In this document: positions 39,251 to 49,721 of the stretch, in pieces
Layout: each line of letters starts with the position of its first letter
Numbering within the stretch: position 1 is the first letter of the stretch
Source of the DNA: Panulirus ornatus
Lineage: Eukaryota > Arthropoda > Malacostraca > Decapoda > Palinuridae
Direction of reading: 5' to 3'
NCBI RefSeq assembly: GCF_036320965.1
Contig: NC_092236.1
Span: forward strand, 15,654,518-15,718,517
Length of the DNA stretch: 64,000 bases
Program-made: the position numbers and the translations under genes
The notes under the pieces: generated by a model
Told to the model about the DNA's origin: nothing
Database searches by the model: none
Seen by the model: the letters and a program-made list of their open reading frames with translations, nothing else

Positions 39251-40080
39251 CAGGGGTGTGTGAGTTCATGAAGCCATGCATTGGGAGAGAAGACATTAAT
39301 GGGAAAGAACCACAAGTCTCGAAAAACTCGATGAGGAGGAGGAACATGATGAGCAAAATTACAGACAGACAAACAGACAGATGGAAACCCCTCAATCCCA
39401 ATGGTCCCCAACACACCCTCCTCCCCACTCACAAAATCCCTCAAGGGGAACATACAGTTATAGATAAACACTCGTCCAATCAGTGCCGTCTGCCTAATCC
39501 TTCCTAGTGTCGGTGAGGAGGCGGGCGACGTCAACAGAGGATTAGCAACTCATCAAGGTTATACAGGATGCGACCCGGCGATTAGGTGCTCGTGAGGCAC
39601 TCCTCGGAAGTCTGAGATCGGCGAATCGTCGTGCTTACACAATCTGCCTCCGGGTGATTAAACTCAGGCTCGTTAATATTCGAGACACTGGCTCCTGAAT
39701 CACAGTGAATACACGGTACCTTCGCCGACGTTGTAATGCAACCAAACCAAAGAGAATCCCCTTGTACCAACACCTTATAACCGGCCCACTGGATCGAATC
39801 CCCTTGTACCAACACCTTATAACCGGCCCACTGGATCGAGATTTCGTACTACATAAAATCCTCTGAGATTAGCGAATCATCGTCGTTTCGCACCATCTCG
39901 ATGACCGGTTTAATCGATTGTTTGTTCCCATACAATTCTGATAAGATCAGGTGTTAATGGAAGGGTTCAGTGATTGGAATCAGGCCCCGTAATGGTCTGA
40001 GACTATGATCATGAGGAAGCGATCTCTCGGGGCAAGAAGGAGGTTCCATTCAGCTTTGCAGGGGGAGTGGAAAACAAAGT
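39251..40080. other. Unique sequence, nothing recognised
   Basis: Apart from the 42-bp duplication listed separately, no repeats or domains seen. Confidence 0.4.
39754..39837. repeat. Perfect 42-bp tandem duplication
   Basis: GAATCCCCTTGTACCAACAC plus 22 further bases repeated head to tail with no difference visible. A recent event or an assembly duplicate. Confidence 0.93.
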
Positions 40081-40427
40081 TAAAAGGATTCCAAGAAGAG
40101 AATATAAGATGATAAAGGAAGTGAAAGTGAGAAGGACATTGAAGGCTGATAAGAGAAGGTTGAAAAGAATTAAGAGTGGAGAGGGAGAAGATGAAAGAAG
40201 AAGAGAGAATAAGAGTAAAGAGAGGGAGTGCTGAGGGTAAGAGGAGGAAAAGGTAAGAGTTAAGAGTGAGAGTGTTAAGAGCTGGGGCAGAGGAGGAGAG
40301 TGAGAGATGGATAAGAGAGCTTGGGCTGAGGGTGTGGGAGGTGGAAACGGCGCCTAGAGATTATGAAATTTTAAGTTAAGCGAGTGTGAGTGTTGGAGAA
40401 GTGGAGAGGAATGAGAATAGAAAACGG

Positions 40428-40537
<110 letters not shown>

Positions 40538-41481
40538 GAATTATGAGTGAGAGTGAGGGAGGGGGGAGGATCGGCTTACTTGCGGAGCTGGACCCAGCAC
40601 TGTGGTCATCTATGGCTGGTGCAAGGCTTCTCCCTCCCTCCCTCCCGCCACCCTCACCTCCACACGCCCTCTACATTTTCCCCAAAGCCTTAGACCCAAT
40701 TCTCTCCACTCCCAGCCCTATTATACCCGTTTTCTGCAGCTCTACCACATATACACTGCGCACATCGTTTCCTCGTTCACTCAGTTCTCATTTTCCTCCT
40801 CCCTCTCTTCCTATTCCTTTCTGAGGCCTTCTTCCACGACTCCTCCACCTTCCACTAACTTTATTCTATCCCTACGTTCACCTCTTCACGTCTCCCGTTC
40901 CACCCTGCTCCTCCCTTGTAGCAACACATACCCTCCACCGCTTCCTCCCTCCCTCCCTTCCCTGGTTTGCTCACGTGTCCTCACATCCCCCAGCACGTGT
41001 TGTCTTCTCCTCCCTAGCCCTAGCCTCAGCCCCAGCCCTTAGCCCCCCACCCAAGTCCAAGCCCCAGCATGACACCCTTTCCTCCTCACCCCCTCGCTAT
41101 GCAACCCCTTCTCCAGCTCCTCCATCCGCCCCTCCCCCCCCACACCAACCCATCTTTCGCGATCCCTCCCTCCCTCTACCATTCACTCCCTCCCTCTTTC
41201 TGCCTATTTCCTTGAATCTTCTTCCCGTTTGCCTTACGAGTTCGTCCCTCCTGTCCTACACACCTACGTCTTCCATCGTCCTACGTTATATATCCCTCGG
41301 GTTTTCTTACCTACCCCGCCTCCCCACCTCTTCAACCCTCCATTCTGTCCTTTCCGTGGCGCACGTCCACCCTCCTTTCCATCTCCCACCCCCCTTTTCT
41401 CCTTTTATCCTACGCCATCCTATTCCCTCCCTTCCTTCTGTACTTCACAACCCGCTATCCATTCTGCCTCACCTCATACTG

Positions 41482-41483
<2 letters not shown>

Positions 41484-41551
<68 letters not shown>
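41484..41551. repeat. (CT)n microsatellite
   Basis: About 33 units. Confidence 0.97.
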
Positions 41552-41556
<5 letters not shown>

Positions 41557-42165
41557 ACCCTCCCTCTTCCTCCCCTCCTCCTCCAAACGCTTCTGTCTTC
41601 TTCCATCTTCACATCAAGCTCTATCTTCTCCTCCCTCTCCCCTATCACCTCCATTCTCCCTCCCTTACCCTTTCCACACACCCCCCCTCTCTCCCCTTCT
41701 AGCACCTCCACTTCTCCCCCCTCACCACCAACACACACACACACACTCCCACAAAAACCTACCCACCTCCACCCACGAATTTTACCGGCCGTCTCCTGCA
41801 CGGGGGCGTCTGCACGACGACCCCCCCACCCTCACTCCATCCCTACACCACCATTCCTCCCTCAACACCCCCATCCCCCGCCGTCCCATGCCACCCCCCC
41901 CCCCACTCAACCTACACGTTCAACACCCCCCCCTCCCCATCTCTCCTCCCTCCCAAACCCCCATCTATTCATAGGTCTTTACCTACCCCTCCTCCCTCCC
42001 CCCTCAACATCCCCCTTGCACCCCATCTTCTGTAGACAACCCTTCCCATCTAACTTGACCCTTTGAAGGTCACCCAAATCCAACTGTCCTTTGTATCATT
42101 CTTCCATACGTTCTCTTACCCTCTTCTCCCCACACAAACACCCATTGTCTCCCCCCTCCTCCTCC

Positions 42166-42168
<3 letters not shown>

Positions 42169-42226
<58 letters not shown>
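42169..42226. repeat. (CT)n microsatellite
   Basis: About 28 units. Confidence 0.97.
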
Positions 42227-42228
<2 letters not shown>

Positions 42229-42587
42229 CTTCCCTCATCTCCCTCTCCCCCACCTAGACACTCCATGCACCCCACGTCAGACCTCCCACCCGAGCTCCAC
42301 CATCTCCCCCCCACCCATCAATTCCCTCTCCCCCCACCGCCGCCGCCACCTCCCCCTCCATACCCCTACCCTCCCTCTCCCCTGGGCCTGTGTCTGTGAG
42401 TGTTTCATCTCAAGGTCATAACATTATGCAGTGTTATATGTTAGTCGACCATCTCCTCCGAGGCCGAACCCCTGCACCCATACCGTCGCTCTCTCCGGCC
42501 CAATACAGTGCTGTAGTGAATCAAAGGACAGCTGGTATATACGTCACGTGATGTTATCTGGTGGACGAGGCTGAGATAAACTTACAT

Positions 42588-42589
<2 letters not shown>

Positions 42590-42631
<42 letters not shown>

Positions 42632-42743
42632 ACAACACGGGCTCACCCGGGTTCGAATACTGGGGTCGGCAGTCGGCCCACAGCCGACCCATCTGCTCAT
42701 CCTCCCCTTAAGGTTGGTCGATATATGAATACCCTGACATCGG

Positions 42744-42812
<69 letters not shown>

Positions 42813-42859
42813 AGGAAACACGAGTGTAAAACTCTCCCCCCAGAACACACAATTAGTAA

Positions 42860-42898
<39 letters not shown>
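42590..42898 (+). mobile_element. SINE-A copy 4 with flanking and internal AC/GT arrays
   Basis: (AC)n at 42590-42626. Then the SINE body with CACCCGGGTTCGAATAC, CAGTCGGCCCACAGCC and AAGGTTGGTCGATATATG, internal (GT)n at 42747-42809, the tail ACACGAGTGTAAAACTC to TTAGTAACC (42819-42860), and (AC)n to 42898. It confirms that the tail lies beyond the GT tract. Confidence 0.75.
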
Positions 42899-42900
<2 letters not shown>

Positions 42901-43082
42901 AGAGTTCTTGAGTTTGATGCAGATGAGTGGCAAATGAAACAGCTCCTCATAATTCACTCATATCTTGCTCATTTGGACCTTACACTCAAAGCCGAATGAG
43001 GGAAAATATATGAAACTTAATGAAATCAAGTCCACAGAGTCTCTGGAAAAATCACCATCAGTTATGATAATGATATTTTCTG

Positions 43083-43928
43083 TACTCACCCTCGTGCCCC
43101 ACTCACTCCCCATGTCTACTAGAGGTCAAGTTCCCACTCACCCTCATCCCCCACTCACTCCCCATGTCCACCATAGGTCAAGCTGCCCCCACTCATCCTC
43201 GTCCCCCACTCACTCCCCATATGAACCAGAGGTCAAGTTCCCACTCACCCTCGTGCCCCACTCATTCCCCATGTCTACCAGAGGTCAAGTTCCCACTCAC
43301 CCTCATCCCCACTCACTCCCCATATTCACCATAAGTCAAGCTGCCCCCACTCATCCTCGTCCCCCACTCACTCCCCATATGAACCAGAGGTCAAAGTTCC
43401 CACTCACCCTCGTGCCCCACTCATTCCCCATGTCTACCAGAGGTCAAGTTCCCACTCACCCTCGTCCTCCACTCGCTCCCCATGTCCACCATAAGTCAAG
43501 CTGCCCCCACTCATCCTCGTCCTCCACTCACTTCCCATGTCCACCATAGGTCGAGCTGCCCCCACTCATCCTCGTCCTCCACTCACTTCCCATGTCCACC
43601 ATAGGTCGAGCTGCCCCCACTCATCCTCGTCCCCCACTCACTCCCCATATGAACCAGAGGTCAAAGTTCCCACTCACCCTCGTCCTCCACTCACTCCCCA
43701 TATCCACCAGAGGTCAAGTTCCCACTCACCCTCATCCCCACTCACTCCCCATATTCACCATAAGTCAAGCTGCCCCCACTCATCCTCGTCCCCCACCCAC
43801 TCCCCATATGAACCAGAGGTCAAAGTTCCCACTCACCCTCGTCCTCCACTCATTCCCCATGTCTACCAGAGGTCAAGTTCCCACTCACCCTCGTCCTCCA
43901 CTCGCTCCCCATGTCCACCATAGCTGCC
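43083..43928. repeat. ~54-bp minisatellite with three-unit higher-order pattern
   Basis: About 15 units of 51-55 bp sharing CACTCACTCCCC, then one of three middles. A is ATGTCTACCAGAGGTCAAG, B is ATGTCCACCATAGGTCAAG plus CTGCCCCC, and C is ATATGAACCAGAGGTCAAAG. Reading left to right: A B C A B C A B B B C A B C A and a partial B. The A-B-C trimer is thus the amplified unit, with one local run of three B units. Confidence 0.9.
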
Positions 43929-44004
43929 ACTCAGCAACACAAGGACCCCTCACCGGGGGTAAACCACCATGTCTGTGACTCATTAACTCAAGATCCCCTG
44001 TCGT

Positions 44005-44008
<4 letters not shown>

Positions 44009-44093
<85 letters not shown>

Positions 44094-44112
44094 CAGAGAG
44101 AGAGAGAGAGAG
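44009..44112. repeat. (GA)n microsatellite
   Basis: About 50 units with a GGGAGAC interruption near 44089. Confidence 0.97.
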
Positions 44113-44339
44113 GTTCACTCCCTAGGTTATACAAGCCTCGATAAGACGACCCTCCTATGTAAACCCAACGTAAACTCCCTCAGGCCCTGTGTTGTATATC
44201 AGGTATAGAGGACGGTGAGTTTACATCGTGACACAGCTGAAGTACTTGACGTAATTTAGAATACAGGAATGTATTGTATGATCCCAATTCCGATGTTTCA
44301 AACGTAAAGTAAAATGTGGACAGTGTAGAGAAAATACAG

Positions 44340-45147
44340 CAGACTAAATCACAGTGGATACACACTGTAGTGCATACAAACTGTGGTAGACATATGCTAT
44401 AGTGGACACAGATTGTGGTGGATACATGCTATAGCGTACACAGATTGTGGTGGATACATGCTATAGCGGACACAGATTGTGGTGGATACATGCTATAGCG
44501 GACACAGATTGTGGTGGATACATGCTATAGTGGACACAGATTGTGGTGGATACATGCTATAGTGGACACAGATTGTGGTGGATACATGCTATAGTGGACA
44601 CAGATTGTAGTGGATAGATGCTATAGCGGACACAGATTGTGGTGGATACATGCTATAGCGGACACAGATTGTGGTGGATACATGCTATAGCGGACACATA
44701 CTGTGGTGGATACATGCTATAGCGGACACAGATTGTGGTGGATACATGCTATAGCGTACACGGATTGTGGTGGATACATGCTATAGCGGACACAGATTGT
44801 GGTGGATACATGCTATATCGTACACAGATTGTGGTGGATACATGCTATAGCGGACACAGATTGTGGTGGATACATGCTATAGCGGACACAGATTGTGGTG
44901 GATACATGCTATAGTGGACACAGATTGTGGTGGATACATGCTATAGTGGACACAGATTGTGGTGGATACATGCTATATTGGACACAGATCGTGGTGGACA
45001 TATTCTACGATGGAAACATACCGTGGTTGGTATATGCTACAGGGGATATAGACTGTGATAGATACATGCTGTAGAGGATACATATTGTGGTAGATACATG
45101 TTCTACTCGATACATGCTTTAGAGGATACATATTGCGGTAGATACAT
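44340..45147. repeat. 32-bp satellite A, about 19 core copies plus 16-bp monomer flanks
   Basis: The core (44396-44996) repeats a 32-bp unit made of two diverged 16-mers, TACATGCTATAGCGGA and CACAGATTGTGGTGGA. Flanks at 44340-44395 and 44997-45147 keep a 16-bp periodicity with mixed monomers such as TACATGCTGTAGAGGA. Units differ mostly at AGCGG/AGTGG. It has no spacers, so it is not CRISPR-like. Confidence 0.92.
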
Positions 45148-45334
45148 ATAGTCATGTGTATATATGTACATGTCTGTGTATGCATATGTATGTATACGTT
45201 GAAATGTATAGGTATGTATATGTGCGTGTTGGGCGTTCATGTATATACATGTGTATGGGGGTGGGTTGGGCCTTTCTTTCGTCTGTTTCCTTGCGCTACC
45301 TCGCTAACGTGGGAGACAGCGACTAAGTATAATA
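45148..45334 (+). mobile_element. LINE 3' UTR, long subtype, 5'-truncated
   Basis: Matches the minus-strand copy at 4711-4900: TATGTACATGTCTGTGTATG, ACGTTGAAATGTATAGGTAT, then GGGTTGGGCCTTTCTTTCGT and ACCTCGCTAACGTGGGAGAC. It lies inside the 16-bp satellite field and forms the left arm of an inverted repeat with 45345-45417. Confidence 0.85.
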
Positions 45335-45344
45335 TTCATCTATC

Positions 45345-45602
45345 TATTATACTTAGTCGCTGTCTCCCACGTTAGCGAGGTAGCGCAAGGAAACAGACGA
45401 AAGGCCCAACCCACCCACATTTTTTTTTTCTTTTTTTTTTTCATACTGTTCGCCATTTCCCGCGTTCGCTACCTCGCTAACGCGGGAAATGGCAAACAGT
45501 ATGAAAAAAAAAAAATATGGGTAGGTTGGGCCTTTCTTTCGTCTGTTTCCTTGCGCTACCTCGCTAACGTGGGAGACAGCGACTAAGTATAATAGATAAA
45601 TA
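45345..45602. mobile_element. Palindromic insert: inverted LINE tail, R2-end palindrome, direct LINE tail
   Basis: 45345-45417 is the reverse complement of the LINE tail and lacks one TTTC present in its partners. 45431-45466 and 45479-45515 are inverted copies of the R2 end (CATACTGTTCGCCATTTCCC / its complement, one mismatch) around a 12-base loop, CGCTACCTCGCT, at 45467-45478. 45519-45594 repeats the LINE tail in direct orientation. The whole is a nested ~250-bp palindrome. Confidence 0.9.
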
Positions 45603-46193
45603 AATACATATTCTACTGGATACATGCTGTAGAGGATACACACTGGAGTACAAACATGCTCTACTGGATACATGCTGTTGAGAATACATGCCGTAGCGGA
45701 TACATGCTGTTAAGAATACATGCCGTAGTGGATACATGCTGTTGAGAATACATGCCGTAGCGGATACATGCTGTTGAGAATACACGCCGTAGCGGATACA
45801 TGCTGTTGAGAATACATGCCGTAGCGGATACATGCTGTTGAAAATACATGCCGTAGTGGATACATGCTGTTGAGAATACATGCCGTAGTGGATACATGCT
45901 GTTGAAAATACATGCCGTGGCGGATACATGCTGTTGAGAATACATGCCGTAGTGGATACATGCTGTTGAAAATACATGCCGTAGCGGATACATGCTGTTA
46001 AGAATACATGCCGTAGCGGATACATGCTGTTGAGAATACATGCCGTGGCGGATACATGCTGTTGAGAATACATGCCGTAGCGGATACATGCTGTTGAGAA
46101 TACATGCCGTAGTGGATACATGCTGTTGAAAATACATGCCGTAGTGGATACATGCTGTTGAGAATACATGCCGTAGCGGATACATGCTCTAAC
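45603..46193. repeat. 32-bp satellite B, about 17 copies
   Basis: The unit is two 16-mers, TACATGCTGTTGAGAA and TACATGCCGTAGCGGA. The first few monomers (45603-45665) are mixed 16-mers like those flanking satellite A. 32 is not a multiple of three, so long minus-strand frames cycle through all three phases with a 32-residue period; they are not genes. Confidence 0.92.
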
Positions 46194-46350
46194 AGAAACA
46201 CTGTTAGTGGGGACTCAACACCTACGTAGAGTCAAGGTTTACGGTGAAGCAGACAGACACAACTATACAGATCGACGCCAATAAAGAACTTCAGGTCAAG
46301 TCCGGGGAATGCATGACATACATTATGCTGGAACTATTGTTAGGTCAGTC

Positions 46351-46392
46351 TGTTGGGAGGAGGAGGAAGAGGAGGAGGAGGAGAAGGAGGAG

Positions 46393-46448
<56 letters not shown>

Positions 46449-46569
46449 GGAGGAAGAGGAGGAGGAGGAGGAGGAGGAGGAGGAGGAGGAGGAGGAGGAA
46501 GAGGAGGAGGAGGAGGAGGAGGAGGAGGAGGAGGAGGAGGAGGAGGAGGAGGAGGAGGAGGAGGAAGAG

Positions 46570-46604
<35 letters not shown>

Positions 46605-46755
46605 GGAGGAGGAAGAGGAGGAGGAGGAGGAGGAGGAGGAAGAGGAGGAAGAGGAGGAGGAGGAGGAGGAAGAGGAGGAGGAGGAGGAGGAGGAGGAAGA
46701 GGAGGAGGAAGAAGAGGAGGAGGAGGAGGAGGAGGAGGAGGAGGAGGAGGAGGAG
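46351..46755. repeat. (GGA)n array, about 400 bp, with GAAGAG variants
   Basis: Around 135 triplets of GGA with scattered AGA substitutions. All six frames are open (Glu, Arg, Gly, Ser, Pro, Leu), which follows from the triplet and does not indicate a protein. GGA repeats can fold into G-quadruplex-type structures. Confidence 0.96.
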
Positions 46756-47067
46756 ATGTGTGTGATAATGACTGATACACAGAAGCCCAACACGAAAACT
46801 AGCCAACCAGCTGCCAGACCCCGTAGCCTGAAAGCTGAGGGAGGAAGGAGGGGAAAAAAATAATGGCAAAAACAAGTTTGCAGTGGTCCCGCTTCGCTCC
46901 GGCCAGCTTAGTCTCTTTTTTTTTTTTATTTTGTTTTGCTTTAGATCTTTTCTAGGTGGCGCTGGAGAATGAGGGAGAGGCGTTCATAGGGATAAGACAA
47001 GGGCGATAGCAAGGAGGAAGGATGGGAAGAGGATAATAACTGAGATAAATCGTAGTGTCAACCTCTC
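46756..47067. other. Unique sequence, nothing recognised
   Basis: A short T run at 46915-46927. No gene seen. Confidence 0.4.
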
Positions 47068-47701
47068 GAGCACGACGGTAGGATACCCTTGAGCACGACG
47101 GTGCGACCCTTGAGCACGACGGTACGACCCTTGAGCACGACGGTACGACCCTTGAACACGACGGTACGACCCTTGAGCACGACGGTACGACCCTTGAACA
47201 CGACGGTACGACCCTTGAGCACGACGGTACGACCCTTGAACACGACGGTACGACCCTTGAGCACGACGGTACGACCCTTGAGCACGACGGTACGACCCTT
47301 GAACACGACGGTACGACCCTTGAGCACGACGGTACGACCCTTGAACACGACGGTACGACCCTTGAGCACGACGGTACGACCCTTGAGCACGACGGTACGA
47401 CCCTTGAACACGACGGTACGACCCTTGAACACGACGGTACGACCCTTGAGCACGACGGTACGACCCTTGAACACGACGGTATGACCCTTGAACACGACGG
47501 TACGACCCATGAACACGACGGTACGACCCTTGAACACGACGGTACGATCCTTGAGCACGACGGTACGACCCTTGAGCACGACGGTACGACCCTTGAACAC
47601 GACGGTACGACCCTTGAGCACGACGATAAGAACACTGAGCACGACGGTATGACCTCTGAACACAACGGGGAGCGACCCTTGAGCACGACGGGTATGATGG
47701 G
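47068..47701. repeat. 21-bp minisatellite, about 30 copies
   Basis: Unit GAGCACGACGGTACGACCCT plus T. The main variation is a G/A switch at the third base (GAG/GAA). In order, the units read G G G G A G A G A G G A G A G G A A G A A A A G G A G G A G. A five-unit block A-G-A-G-G (105 bp) is repeated at 47196-47405. The last few units are more diverged. All frames are open because 21 is a multiple of three and the unit lacks stops. Confidence 0.93.
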
Positions 47702-48018
47702 AGTGATCTCTGACCTGACCTTTAAGGGATGTACCGTTGGGGGTCAGGGGTTTATGGACCAGCAGAGAAGTAGGAAAAGGTCGAGAGGAGGCGGGTGTAA
47801 AGTGGAAAATCATCAGGGGTAGAAAAGCCAGTACCGGGGACACAATCATGAGAAACGGTAGTTGATAAATATTTAATTATAGATAAGAAAATATGTTACT
47901 ACAGTGAGGGAGGGGGGGAAAGGGGCTGGGGTACGAAATCGTAGTAGCTGTAGTAGGAGTAGTAGAGTTTAGCTGTCCGAACAAATCAGGATGCATTGAG
48001 ATAGGAAACAGGATGAAA
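47702..48018. other. Unique sequence, nothing recognised
   Basis: A small GTAGTAG-rich patch at 47940-47970. Confidence 0.4.
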
Positions 48019-48190
48019 ACTGATGCACAGATCCTGTGGCAGTGAAGTGAAGCGGTAGAGAGGGAGGTCTCAATGGCAGTGTGTTGAAGCGGTAGGTATG
48101 GAAGTTCCTATGACAGTAAGGTGAAGCGGACGATACGGAAGGATCCTATGACAGTGAAGTGGAAGGGTCCTATTGCAGTGGTGAAACAAA
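48019..48190. repeat. ~37-bp tandem repeat, about 4.5 copies
   Basis: Units share CCTATGACAGTGAAGTGAAG then CGGTAGATACGGAAGG, at about 48027, 48064, 48101, 48139 and 48166. Confidence 0.72.
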
Positions 48191-49041
48191 CTATGGAGTA
48201 GTAGCCTACAGATATGAGACATTGAGACCATGCGAGAGAATACGCATTTGCAAATCACATCAGGAACGGAACGAGGGAGGAGGTCTTGCATGTGTAAGTC
48301 AAGACAGCAGTGGGAGTAAGAGAATCAGATCTGGTACCTATAAATCACAAGAGGACGAGTAATAAGAGAAAATTCGAATTTACTTATGCAAAGAAAAATT
48401 GAATTTACCTATGTAAATCAGGGAAAGGTCATTAGGAGCAGGAGACAGTAGGTATCGCCTTTGTAAATCAAGAAAGGCCTTAGACAAGTGGAAGAAAGTT
48501 TTACGTCTGTAAATCAAGAGGAATATTAAGAATGAGTGAATGGCCTTAAGTTTTGTTGATCAAAGTAGAAGGTGTATAAGTAAATGACATACGGGGATAA
48601 GGTAACGCTAAGACGAAGAAGAATGGATCAAGGAACACATAAAGAGAAAGTCTCCCTCGCATATGAAAAATAAAGTTCGAAATAAATCGTTTGTTTGAGT
48701 CTGACAACAAAAACAGAACACCAAGGGACGAGTTGGGTTAGCATGAGTAATAAAATGATCCGGTGGATAAAAAATAAAGTACCTGGTATACCTGAGGATC
48801 AGTGATCAGCGAAAGTGATTCTGCGTCAGGTCCATGAGAGGACGTGCGGGAACGACAAGTAACAGGAGACCTGGCAGTCTGCGACGTGGGTTATATACCC
48901 ATACAGAGGGAGACAGTGGAGGACAGCACAAGACAGTTACAATACACGGTTAAGGACAGGACAGTAAGGCACAAGGCTACCACGAATAACAGGGAGAAGG
49001 GAGACTGAAGGCAATATATGGAGGGAAACAGGGTGGTGGTG

Positions 49042-49043
<2 letters not shown>
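48191..49043. other. Unique sequence with loose GTAAATCA repeats
   Basis: Five occurrences of (C/T)TRTAAATCA between 48280 and 48530 at ~40-65-bp spacing. No gene recognised. Confidence 0.35.

Positions 49044-49125
<82 letters not shown>
49044..49125. repeat. (GA)n microsatellite
   Basis: About 40 units. Confidence 0.98.
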
Positions 49126-49129
<4 letters not shown>

Positions 49130-49424
49130 CAGGGATACACAAAGGAGGTAGAGTTGGATAACTACCCTCCATGATTTATGCCAGTGCTGGAACTGCATAT
49201 AGATTACCCAGAGGTGTGGCATTGAGACGAAGGAAGAAAAAGTGCCGTCATTTTTAAAACTTTGTTATGAAATATAACGTTTAGGTTCATGATCACTATA
49301 TTTGTACCTGTTGTCTTGCCCTTAACAGCATGACATTAGAATGATACATGACTTCTTGGAAGACCTTGAGATGAATAACAGAAGCCAGTTATTGTATATT
49401 CAAAGGACATGATTGAAATAAACA

Positions 49425-49425
<1 letters not shown>

Positions 49426-49517
<92 letters not shown>
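49426..49517. repeat. (AT)n microsatellite
   Basis: About 46 units. Confidence 0.98.
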
Positions 49518-49519
<2 letters not shown>

Positions 49520-49610
49520 TTGTACCTAAAGTAAGTGAAAAAATGATGGGCCACTTGTTGACGTAAACAGAATTATCTTCTCCCCGATTTCCCTTGTCTT
49601 GTTCTCACAG

Positions 49611-49721
49611 GTAAATGCATCACCAATGGAGAAACGAGTGATACTTTTTCTTCCTAGGAGGCCTGACCTTGATGGGGGCACCATGGATAAGTCCATTCAA
49701 GAAAATAAAGAGTTCCTGTAA
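49611..49721 (+). CDS. Candidate terminal exon, product unknown
   Basis: A strong acceptor (GATTTCCCTTGTCTTGTTCT then CACAG, ending 49610) is followed by 36 open codons to TAA: VNASPMEKRVILFLPRRPDL then DGGTMDKSIQENKEFL. The other two frames close quickly. An AATAAA lies at 49704-49709, inside the frame. The sequence is not recognised, and no upstream exon was found. Confidence 0.25.
   Translation, partial: VNASPMEKRVILFLPRRPDLDGGTMDKSIQENKEFL

Larger units (their letters stand above)
40610..42395. other. Pyrimidine-rich strand-asymmetric domain
   Basis: The plus strand is mainly C and T for about 1.8 kb, the opposite polarity to the preceding purine-rich domain. A 363-codon Pro/Ser/Leu-rich frame (40975-42066) is explained by composition. 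The domain includes (CT)n at 41484-41551 and 42169-42226. Confidence 0.8.

Noticed and set aside
40975..42066. 363-codon Pro/Ser/Leu-rich frame
   Set aside because: Lies in a pyrimidine-rich domain where stop codons are rare on this strand; composition explains it.
45564..46185. Long minus-strand frames (MYPLRHVFSTACI... repeats)
   Set aside because: A 32-bp unit cycles through three phases; the frame is a by-product of satellite B.
44396..46193. Regular 32-bp repeats resembling a CRISPR array
   Set aside because: Units are contiguous with no unique spacers, the unit is a 16-bp dimer, and the context is a eukaryotic genome with LINEs and SINEs.
46309..46863. Poly-glutamate, poly-arginine and poly-serine reading frames
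   Set aside because: All follow from a stop-free GGA/GAA triplet array open in every frame; no flanking domain.
47058..47849. 263-codon repetitive frame (VVLKGRT repeats)
   Set aside because: A 21-bp minisatellite without stops is open on both strands; nothing favours this frame over the others.
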